A stretch of DNA of 40,697 nt from positions 1 through 40,697 of the forward strand of contig CALVDR010000026.1 in the NCBI GenBank assembly GCA_944326365.1, given 5' to 3'. This document shows, piece after piece, positions 34,469-40,697 of the stretch. Within the stretch, counting starts at the first letter, position 1. The number at the start of each line of letters is the position of its first letter. The stretch comes from an uncultured Bacteroidales bacterium (GTDB lineage: Bacteria > Bacteroidota > Bacteroidia > Bacteroidales > UBA932). The notes under the pieces were generated by a model. That model saw only the letters and a program-made list of their open reading frames with translations, did not search any database and was not told the origin of the DNA. The position numbers were made by a program, and so were the translations under genes.

Positions 34469-35686
34469 ATGGACGATATACTGAGAAAAATGAGGGAGGA
34501 AATGCTTGCCGAACTCACCGGGAATATCCTTCCTTTCTGGATGGAAAGGATGAAAGACGAAAAGAACGGCGGATTCCTGCCGAGGATAGACGGCACCGGA
34601 AAAGCGGATCCGCATGCCGCGAAAGGGGCCATACTCAACTCCAGAATCCTGTGGACCTTTTCGTCCGCATACAGGATCACCGGCATGCCAGAGTATCTGG
34701 CAACCGCCACGAGAGCGAAAAGGGAAATAATAGACAGGTTCTACGACAGGACATACGGAGGGGTGTACTGGAGTCTGTCTCCGGACGGCAAGCCGTCTGA
34801 CAGGAAAAAGCAGATTTATGCACTCGGCTTCGCCATCTACGGACTGAGCGAATATGCCAGGGCTACCGGTGATGCCGAGGCCCTGGACTATGCAGTACGG
34901 CTTTTCAACGACATAGAAAATCATAGCTTCGATGCTGAAAAGAACGGCTATCTGGAAGCCTTCAATGAAGACTGGAGTCCTATCGGAGACATGAGGCTGA
35001 GCGAAAAGGATTTCAATGACTGCAAGACGATGAACACGCACCTGCACATACTGGAGCCATACACGGCCTTGTACAGGGTGTGGAAAGATCCGCAGCTGGA
35101 AAAACAGCTCAGGAATCTGATATCCGTCTTCCTTGAGAAGATTCTGGACAGGGAGACCGGACATCTCCGACTGTTCTTCAACGAAGACTGGGTCAGCAGC
35201 CATGATATAATATCGTATGGCCACGATATCGAAGCATCATGGCTTCTTTACGAGGCTGCGGAAGTCCTTGATGATGCAGGAGTGATTTCCAGTGTGACGC
35301 CGGCAGTCATGGCAGCTGCCGATGCAGCGGCGGAAGGCTATATCCCCGGAGGCGGAATGATATATGAATTCCACGGAGACACATGTGCCGTCGATGCCGA
35401 CAGACATTGGTGGGTGCAGGCGGAGACAGTCGCAGGATATTTAAACCTGTGGCAGATCACCGGACGCGAAGATGCATTGGCGAAAGCCGCCGGATGCTGG
35501 GAGTTCATAAAGAAACATATCATCGACCATACCGGAGGCGAATGGTTCTGGAGTCTGAAAGCCGACGGCACGGCCGATACCTACGATGACAAGGCCGGAT
35601 TCTGGAAATGTCCGTACCACAACGGACGCATGTGCATGGAGGTCATTGAACGCGCAGGACGGCAGCCCGCAAAAACTGTAGAATAA
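34469..35686 (+). CDS. Cellobiose/mannobiose 2-epimerase (AGE family)
   Basis: A 405-residue cytoplasmic protein of the N-acylglucosamine 2-epimerase (alpha/alpha)6 family. Conserved His residues lie in NTHLHILEPY (about 191), YGHDIEASWLL (252) and WKCPYHNGR (384); YGHDIE and the Trp-rich RHWWVQAE segment mark the cellobiose 2-epimerase branch rather than the monosaccharide enzymes. It inverts C2 of the reducing-end sugar, turning beta-1,4-mannobiose into mannosylglucose, the substrate of the GH130 enzyme at 14155-15312, a route shown in Bacteroides fragilis. It is transcribed opposite to the PUL operon and followed by an acetylesterase gene after 22 bp. Its start codon lies just after repeat copy B, so its leader is repeat-derived. 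Confidence 0.92.
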   Translation: MDDILRKMREEMLAELTGNILPFWMERMKDEKNGGFLPRIDGTGKADPHAAKGAILNSRILWTFSSAYRITGMPEYLATATRAKREIIDRFYDRTYGGVYWSLSPDGKPSDRKKQIYALGFAIYGLSEYARATGDAEALDYAVRLFNDIENHSFDAEKNGYLEAFNEDWSPIGDMRLSEKDFNDCKTMNTHLHILEPYTALYRVWKDPQLEKQLRNLISVFLEKILDRETGHLRLFFNEDWVSSHDIISYGHDIEASWLLYEAAEVLDDAGVISSVTPAVMAAADAAAEGYIPGGGMIYEFHGDTCAVDADRHWWVQAETVAGYLNLWQITGREDALAKAAGCWEFIKKHIIDHTGGEWFWSLKADGTADTYDDKAGFWKCPYHNGRMCMEVIERAGRQPAKTVE

Positions 35687-35708
35687 CACGGAACTTTTAC
35701 ATAACATC

Positions 35709-37166
35709 ATGTTCAGAAAATTTTCCACTCTGCTATTGTTTTCCGCCGGAGCATTCCAAATGTCAGCGGAAATCCGTCTCCCTGAAATCATCGGGGACGG
35801 CATGGTCATGCAGCGGCAGGCCTCCGTCAATATCTGGGGAGAGGCCACAGAAAACGCCACGATCATCATTTCCACAAGCTGGAACGACCGGACATACACG
35901 GCGGAATGCGACGCGGACGGACATTGGATCACCGGGATAGATACCCCGGAAGCCGGAATGACCCCACAGTCCATCACCATATCCGAAATTCCTGCAGGAG
36001 CAGGACATTCACTGAAAAAAGCAGTCTCTTCCGTCTCTGTCGGAAACATTCTGATCGGAGAAGTATGGTTCTGTTCTGGACAGTCGAACATGGAGATGCC
36101 TCTGGACGGATTCTGGGACTGCCCTGTCGAAGGTAGCGCAGAAGAAATCGCCATGTCAGGCAGGATGAAAGGAATCCGCATGGTGAATATTCCCAAGACC
36201 GGAGCCGTCGTACCGCAGGAAAGGGTCTCAGGGAAATGGGTGGTTTCCTCGCCTGAAAATACGAGATGGTTCTCCGCTACTGCCTATTATTTCGCCAGGA
36301 TGCTCCATGACGTACTCGGCATTCCGGTAGGAATCATAAACTGCAGCTGGGGAGGATCCGCCATCGAAGGATGGCTTCCAGAGAATATCCTGTCAGACTA
36401 TGACGACATAGACTGCGACTTGCAGGTTCCGGAGGACGGAAACTGGCAGGCCTCTACACCCATGATCATGTTCAACGGCATGCTGCACCCGCTCAGGCAT
36501 TACACCGTCAAAGGAATCTGCTGGTATCAGGGTGAATCGAACGTTGGAAGACACGGGACATATTCCGACAGGCTTCAGACCATGGTCTCTACATGGAGGA
36601 ATCTGTGGGGACAGGAAAATCTGCCATTCTATATCGTAGAGATAGCTCCATACCGGTACGGAGGCGACGGAACTGCCGGTGCCCGTCTCAGAGAAGCACA
36701 GTTCCGTGCTTCAAGGATGATACCTGACTGCGGTATAGTGTGCACCAACGATCTGGTCTATCCGTACGAAAGCGACCAGATACATCCATGCAGGAAAGAA
36801 GAGGTAGGCAAGAGGCTGGCTTACATGGCACTGAACCGGACTTACGGATTCTCAGACATAGACTGTGAAGGCCCGGTTTTCCGTGAAATGCGGACAGAGG
36901 GCGATGAAGTCTTACTGTATTTCGACAATGACAGGGCGGGATTCAGTCCGTGGAACGGTATTGAAGGTTTCGAGATAGCCGGGGAAGACAGGGTCTTCCA
37001 CCCTGCTTCAGCCAGCATCATGCCAGGGAAAAAATGTGTAAAGGTCCGTTCCGACGAAGTAAAGGCTCCGGTGGCAGTCAGATACTGTTTCAAGGATTTC
37101 TGCCCCGGGAATCTGACCGGAGCACGCAATCTGCCGGCTTACCCGTTCCGGACCGATGACTGGTAG
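35709..37166 (+). CDS. Periplasmic SGNH acetylesterase (sialate O-acetylesterase-like)
   Basis: A 485-residue protein with signal peptide 1-20 (MSA cleavage region) and no lipobox. The N-terminal beta domain (about 22-115) is followed by an SGNH-hydrolase fold with nucleophile Ser126 in CSGQSNMEMP, the GGSAIEGW block near 218, the WYQGESN block near 278 and the DQIHP Asp/His motif near 356-359. Related proteins are annotated as sialate O-acetylesterases, but several act on plant polysaccharide acetyl groups. Being co-transcribed with the mannobiose epimerase, it most likely deacetylates manno-oligosaccharides in the periplasm. It ends 15 bp from the convergent GNAT gene. Confidence 0.85.
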   Translation: MFRKFSTLLLFSAGAFQMSAEIRLPEIIGDGMVMQRQASVNIWGEATENATIIISTSWNDRTYTAECDADGHWITGIDTPEAGMTPQSITISEIPAGAGHSLKKAVSSVSVGNILIGEVWFCSGQSNMEMPLDGFWDCPVEGSAEEIAMSGRMKGIRMVNIPKTGAVVPQERVSGKWVVSSPENTRWFSATAYYFARMLHDVLGIPVGIINCSWGGSAIEGWLPENILSDYDDIDCDLQVPEDGNWQASTPMIMFNGMLHPLRHYTVKGICWYQGESNVGRHGTYSDRLQTMVSTWRNLWGQENLPFYIVEIAPYRYGGDGTAGARLREAQFRASRMIPDCGIVCTNDLVYPYESDQIHPCRKEEVGKRLAYMALNRTYGFSDIDCEGPVFREMRTEGDEVLLYFDNDRAGFSPWNGIEGFEIAGEDRVFHPASASIMPGKKCVKVRSDEVKAPVAVRYCFKDFCPGNLTGARNLPAYPFRTDDW

Positions 37167-37181
37167 GCAGGCGGTACCGGT

Positions 37182-38315
37182 TCAGTCTATGGATTTGGCA
37201 TAAACCCTTCTCCGTTTGTGTATCTGGTGATCGAAAGCAGTCCACAACGACTGTACCTTCAGGTTCGTCTCCAGTTCCGGATTGCTCTCGGCATATTTGA
37301 AACCAAGTTTTTTCAGAGACGGAATCAGGTCACAGAACATGACTGAATTCAGGCCCTTGCTCCTGTACTCCGGCTTGACCGCCACCAGGAGCAGGTCAAG
37401 GGTAGCAGGACGGTTCAGGTACAGGGCATTCAGAAGATACGCCCAGCCGAACGGGAACAGCTTTCCCCGGGCTTTCCGCAGAGCTTTCGAGAGAGACGGC
37501 AGCGTGATTCCGCAAGCTACCAGTCCGCCGTTCTCGTCTTCTATGAATGTCACCATGCGGAGATCCATGAACGAAAGATACTGTTTCACGTACTGGTCCA
37601 TCTGCTTCTCCGAAAGAAGGGAATAACCGTAGAGATCCTTGTAGCACTCGTTGATCAGACGGAACATTTTCTGTCCGTATTTTTCTCCGTGAACTTCCTT
37701 CATGGTCAGTTTCCTGGTCCTGAGCCTGTTCTTCTCCAGGACCAGTTGCCCCATCTTCGCATATCGTTCCGGCAAGTCTTCGGGAAGCTTGATGAGGTAT
37801 TCCACCCAGTCGACTTCCTTGCGGAAGCCAAGTTTTTCGAACATGAGGGGATAATACTCGTGATTGTAGATGGTGATCATGGTTCCCATCTTGTCGAAGC
37901 CTTCGACCAACATGCCTTCCGGATCGAAATCGGTGAATCCAAGCGGTCCGGCGATATCGGTCATTCCACGCTCCCTTCCCCACTCGGTCACTGACTGCAG
38001 CAAGGCTTCCAGTACCTCTATGTCTTCTATGAAATCTATCCAGCCGAATCTCACCTGCCTGACTTTCCAGGCCTCGTTAGCCTTATGATTTATGATAGCG
38101 GCCACCCTTCCGGCCACTTTCCCGTCTTTCCATGCGAGAAAATACTCTGCCTCGCAGAATTCGAATGCAAAATTCTTCGAGCGGTCCAGCGTCGCCGCAT
38201 CGTCGGAAATAAGATTCGGGACATAATACGGATGCTTCCGGTACAGTTTGTTGGCAAAATTCAGAAAAGTGCGCATCTCTTTCGATGTGGACACTTTCTT
38301 CACTACGGTGGGCAT
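37182..38315 (-). CDS. GNAT-fold acetyltransferase-like protein of unknown substrate
   Basis: A 377-residue soluble protein. The N-terminal half contains the HPYYVPNLISDD segment and a first GNAT-like block (EYFLAWKDGKVAGRVAAIIN), and GPLGFTDFDPEGMLVEGFD follows. The C-terminal half has a second acyl-CoA-like block (LLLVAVKPEYRSKGLNSVMF, about 310-330) that resembles the acetyl-CoA-binding loop. Proteins of this layout are conserved in Bacteroidales, usually as hypothetical or GNAT-family proteins. No role in the mannan pathway is implied; it faces the esterase gene tail to tail. Confidence 0.7.
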   Translation of the reverse strand: MPTVVKKVSTSKEMRTFLNFANKLYRKHPYYVPNLISDDAATLDRSKNFAFEFCEAEYFLAWKDGKVAGRVAAIINHKANEAWKVRQVRFGWIDFIEDIEVLEALLQSVTEWGRERGMTDIAGPLGFTDFDPEGMLVEGFDKMGTMITIYNHEYYPLMFEKLGFRKEVDWVEYLIKLPEDLPERYAKMGQLVLEKNRLRTRKLTMKEVHGEKYGQKMFRLINECYKDLYGYSLLSEKQMDQYVKQYLSFMDLRMVTFIEDENGGLVACGITLPSLSKALRKARGKLFPFGWAYLLNALYLNRPATLDLLLVAVKPEYRSKGLNSVMFCDLIPSLKKLGFKYAESNPELETNLKVQSLWTAFDHQIHKRRRVYAKSID

Positions 38316-38386
38316 GGTTCAGGTTCGGTTTGGTTTCAGTACAGGATGACCCGGAAGTGTGCTTTCAAGTCATCGGCATTATTATG

Positions 38387-38417
38387 CGAATATAATGCAT
38401 CTGCTTTTTTCCACCAA
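38387..38417 (-). promoter_or_regulatory. Candidate promoter of the GNAT-like gene
   Basis: On the minus strand TTG (38415-38417), a 20-bp spacer and TATATTCG (38387-38394) match the Bacteroidota promoter with one mismatch in the -7 box. The start would be near 38383, about 68 nt before the ATG. The -33 element overlaps the T-tract of the preceding hairpin. Confidence 0.42.
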
Positions 38418-38443
38418 AAAATTTTTCCGCCAGACTTAGCGGA
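38416..38443 (-). terminator. Intrinsic terminator after the cation efflux gene
   Basis: TCCGC/GCGGA forms a 5-bp stem with an 8-nt loop (38426-38443), starting 4 bases after the stop codon. On the minus strand it is followed by AAAATTTTTT. The stem is short, but the T-tract and position support termination. Confidence 0.45.
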
Positions 38444-38447
38444 GAAT

Positions 38448-39374
38448 TCAACAACATTCGCAGGACTCGCAACTGCAGTTTTCACTCTCGCATTCTATGG
38501 TGCAGTGACATACTCCGGCCCTTCTGAAAATCTCCCTGGCTTCAGACTTGGCAGCCTCCATCTGTCCTATGTCTTCAAGTACCAGATGAACCGTGGCCGC
38601 ATTTTCGGTCGTACTCATGGGCCACACGTGCAGATGATGCCAGCCGGACACATTCGCCACATGGGACAGTCCGTCTTCCAGTCCGGCTATATCTACAGAC
38701 TCCGGCACAGCGTCTATCGACAGGAAGAAACTCTCTTTCAGCATGTTGAAAGTGGATACCAGAATAATGGCCGCTATGACGAGGCTTACGGCCGGATCTA
38801 TCCACAGTATGCCTGTCAGATTTATGGCTATTCCGGAAAGGACGACTCCGGCAGACACGAGCGTATCCATGGCCATGTGCAGGAATGCACCCTTTACGTT
38901 CAGATCCTTTTTCTGGTCCCGCATCAGCAGCCATGCGGTGAGTCCGTTGATGATGATGCCGGCTCCGGCCGTCCAGGATATGGCGGCTCCGGAAACAGGC
39001 TGCGGATGATTTATCCTCGCTATGCTTTCCACGACTATGGCCCCTACGGCCACCAGAAGTATGACGGCATTCAGCAGGGATGCCATTACAGTAAGTTTCT
39101 TGTACCCGTAGGTGAATTTCCTGCCAGGTTTGACCATGGCCATCCTGATCGCAAGCAGGGAGATCAGCAGACTTAATACATCGCTGAGATTATGTCCTGC
39201 ATCCGAGAGGAGTCCGACCGAATTCGAAACGAATCCGACCGCCGCCTCGATGACTACGAAAAGCAGGTTCAGAATGATGCATAATATGAATATCCTGCTC
39301 AATGAAGCGGGAATATGATGGTGATGATGTCCTGCATGTCCGTGATGTACGGACGTGATACTGTGATTTTCCAT
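38448..39374 (-). CDS. Cation diffusion facilitator (zinc/heavy-metal efflux) with Cys-rich tail
   Basis: A 308-residue inner-membrane antiporter of the CDF family. Six hydrophobic segments span about residues 25-215. SDAGHNLSD (TM2) and HMAMDTLVS (TM5) supply the His/Asp metal site expected of zinc exporters of the CzcD/ZitB type. The N-terminus is His-rich (HHGHAGHHHHH). The C-terminal cytoplasmic domain (LHVWPMS, ATVHLVL) ends in a tail carrying eight Cys in the last 20 residues, an unusual metal-binding extension. Divergent from the pseudouridine synthase gene. Confidence 0.93.
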   Translation of the reverse strand: MENHSITSVHHGHAGHHHHHIPASLSRIFILCIILNLLFVVIEAAVGFVSNSVGLLSDAGHNLSDVLSLLISLLAIRMAMVKPGRKFTYGYKKLTVMASLLNAVILLVAVGAIVVESIARINHPQPVSGAAISWTAGAGIIINGLTAWLLMRDQKKDLNVKGAFLHMAMDTLVSAGVVLSGIAINLTGILWIDPAVSLVIAAIILVSTFNMLKESFFLSIDAVPESVDIAGLEDGLSHVANVSGWHHLHVWPMSTTENAATVHLVLEDIGQMEAAKSEAREIFRRAGVCHCTIECESENCSCESCECC

Positions 39375-39424
39375 TGCGGCAAATTGAATTCACGGATGCT
39401 GCCACCCGTTTGTTGGCTACGGTG

Positions 39425-39465
39425 CAAAATTAGAAACTGAAATCGGCAAATTAGTTGTAAATTTG
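39425..39465. promoter_or_regulatory. Divergent candidate -7 boxes for the cation efflux and rluA-like genes
   Basis: Minus strand: TAATTTTG at 39425-39432, serving the cation efflux gene 50 bp away. Plus strand: TAAATTTG at 39458-39465, serving the pseudouridine synthase with a leader of about 90 nt. Both match TAnnTTTG exactly. Neither has a clear -33 TTG at 20 bp. Confidence 0.38.
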
Positions 39466-39557
39466 CAGCGGTATGAAAACATTGCCGGAACGGCACACGT
39501 ACATTGGCCGGAAGGGCATTGGGAATATTGCCGGAAGGCACAAAAATTCAGCGTCTT

Positions 39558-40403
39558 ATGGAAATCACAGTGAAGGACGGGGCTCCGCTTTTGGAATATC
39601 TTTATACGGCTCTCTCGCCTCAGAGCAGGACAAGCATCAAATCGCTGCTTACACATTCCCGAATCTCGGTGAACGGCCGTGTCACCACTGCGTATGACCA
39701 TCCGCTGAAACCGGGTGACAGGATAGAAGTGAACGCCAACAGGAAGTCAGTGTTCGAAAACAGGAATCTGAAAATCGTATACGAAGACAAGTGGCTGATA
39801 GTTGCGGACAAGAGGAACGGACTGCCGACCATTTCCACAGGAAAGGAGAACGAAATCACAGCATATTCGATTCTGTTCGCATATATGGAATCGAAGGTAG
39901 AAAACGGACGCATTTTCATCGTACACAGGCTTGACAGGGACACTTCGGGACTACTGGTATTCGCAAAGGACGAACAGACGAAGCGTCTTCTGCAGGAAAA
40001 CTGGAACCGGAATGTCGTGGAGCGGAAATATCTCGGAGTATGCGAAGGAAATTTCCGGCATGGCGAAGACACCATAGTATCATGGCTGAAAGAAAATCCG
40101 AAGTCCCTGAAAATGAGCTCTTCTCCTATAGACAACGGCGGGCAGAAGGCAGTGACGCATTTCCGTGTTCTGGAGCAGAAAAACGGGTTCGCACTCCTGG
40201 AAATCGAACTTGAGACCGGCAGGAAGAACCAGATACGCGTACAGTTGTCTTCCATCGGACATCCTATCGCCGGGGACAGGAAATACGGGGCTGCCGCCAA
40301 TCCTTTCGGACGCCTGGCCCTTCACGCCGCCACACTCTCCTTCAGGCATCCTCACACCGGAAAAATCCTCACCTTCACTTCTCCCCTGCCGTTCGGACTG
40401 TAA
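39558..40403 (+). CDS. RluA-family RNA pseudouridine synthase
   Basis: A 281-residue enzyme. ATG at 39558 is chosen over a TTG at 39504, as the S4 domain starts at once (MEITVKDGAPLLEYL). The S4 RNA-binding domain covers about 8-60 (HSRISVNGRV). The catalytic domain carries HRLDRDTSG with nucleophile Asp126, then ARRKYLG-like VERKYLGV and the GRKNQIRV block near 225. It isomerises uridine to pseudouridine in rRNA or tRNA; the specific position cannot be told. Repeat copy C starts 10 bp after its stop codon and provides its terminator-like hairpins. Confidence 0.92.
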   Translation: MEITVKDGAPLLEYLYTALSPQSRTSIKSLLTHSRISVNGRVTTAYDHPLKPGDRIEVNANRKSVFENRNLKIVYEDKWLIVADKRNGLPTISTGKENEITAYSILFAYMESKVENGRIFIVHRLDRDTSGLLVFAKDEQTKRLLQENWNRNVVERKYLGVCEGNFRHGEDTIVSWLKENPKSLKMSSSPIDNGGQKAVTHFRVLEQKNGFALLEIELETGRKNQIRVQLSSIGHPIAGDRKYGAAANPFGRLALHAATLSFRHPHTGKILTFTSPLPFGL

Positions 40404-40413
40404 ATCAATATAT

Positions 40414-40697
40414 TAACATCAGTTCGACGAAATATTCCACTCAGTACCAGAGACTTCGTCGAACTGACGTTACGATTTCTTCGAAATCTCCCTTCATTTT
40501 ACGTGTCACCCCACCTAAATTGGGTGACCCAGTCACCCAATTACGTCTTTCTTCGAAAGACTAGCCCTGTCTTAACCCCCTGCACCCCCTATTAGGGGGA
40601 TTTTCTTAGGCCTCTCGTATGGGAGGACTTACCCACGGATTCGTTTTACGAATCCTCTAAAAGAGGTAGTTCTCTGAAATTCACTACGTTCTTTTCA
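40414..40697 (+). repeat. Copy C of the modular multi-hairpin repeat, cut by the window end
   Basis: Starts TAACATCAGTTCGACG. A 17-bp inverted repeat with one mismatch pairs 40415-40431 with 40455-40471. Then come GATTTC-TTC-GAAATC, an 11-bp stem at 40518-40542 with a 3-nt loop, GTCTTTC/GAAAGAC at 40545-40561, CCCCCTA/TAGGGGG at 40585-40599, and GGATTCGT/ACGAATCC at 40637-40655. The right-hand terminal motif lies beyond the window. The central cassettes are absent from copy B. Confidence 0.85.
40585..40606 (+). terminator. Intrinsic terminator within repeat copy C
   Basis: CCCCCTA-T-TAGGGGG is followed by ATTTTCT, a standard hairpin plus T-rich tract. Located 182 bp after the pseudouridine synthase stop, it could end that transcript. 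Confidence 0.5.

Noticed and set aside
34361..35224. Minus-strand 287-codon frame across the epimerase gene and the repeat
   Set aside because: Antisense to a conserved enzyme, with low-complexity composition; it starts inside the epimerase coding region.
38085..39176. Plus-strand 363-codon open frame
   Set aside because: It lies antisense to the GNAT-like and cation efflux genes, whose proteins have clear family motifs; its translation has no recognisable domain.
1..40697. Circular replicon suggested by matching ends
   Set aside because: The 63-bp ends are not identical and match an internal repeat copy; all genes are chromosomal types with no replication or mobilisation functions.
40414..40697. 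CRISPR array
   Set aside because: There are no regularly spaced identical direct repeats or cas genes; the pattern is a chain of different hairpins.

Overview
The window looks like a chromosomal fragment of a gut-type Bacteroidota (order Bacteroidales). The reasons are SusC/SusD pairs, many lipoproteins, TAnnTTTG-type -7 boxes, very few Shine-Dalgarno sequences, and about 50% GC. Genus is not resolvable from the sequence alone. The first and last 63 bases are near-identical copies of one repeat, so both ends are probably assembly breaks at a multicopy element.

Layout. (1) 115-4325, minus strand: a TonB-dependent receptor followed by a beta-helix lipoprotein. (2) 4502-9558: glmS (minus), with divergent ppk1 and a Ppx/GppA gene (plus), a housekeeping and polyphosphate block. 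(3) 9564-33049, minus strand: a polysaccharide utilisation locus (PUL) of 12 genes in one apparent operon. In transcription order these are GH5_7-CE7 fusion, susC, susD, two surface glycan-binding lipoproteins, GH26, GH5_4, GH3, GH26, GH130 (mannosylglucose phosphorylase), GPH symporter, and a GH5_2-GH36 fusion. (4) 33162-34037, minus: an AraC-type regulator directly upstream of the operon. (5) 34469-37166, plus: a cellobiose/mannobiose 2-epimerase and an SGNH acetylesterase, divergent from the regulator. (6) 37182-40403: GNAT-like protein, cation efflux protein and an RluA-type pseudouridine synthase.

How it works together. The gene set fits acetylated galactoglucomannan as the substrate. 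Surface and periplasmic mannanases (two GH26, GH5_7), beta-1,4-glucanase-like GH5_4 and GH5_2 domains, the GH36 alpha-galactosidase domain, two acetylesterases and a GH3 would trim the polymer. SusC/D and two TIG-domain lipoproteins would bind and import it. The GPH symporter would carry disaccharides into the cytoplasm. There the epimerase would turn mannobiose into mannosylglucose, and the GH130 enzyme would split that with phosphate into mannose-1-phosphate and glucose. The PUL promoter shows a -33/-7 pair with two ATACTT half-sites 21 bp apart next to it, as expected for AraC-type activation.

The least explained features are non-coding. A modular multi-hairpin repeat with terminal inverted repeats is present as three copies, one ending 4 bp before the epimerase start codon. 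An array of 11-bp units lies upstream of the TonB receptor and shares a 10-mer with the glmS/ppk1 intergenic region, which suggests a common, possibly phosphate-responsive regulator.
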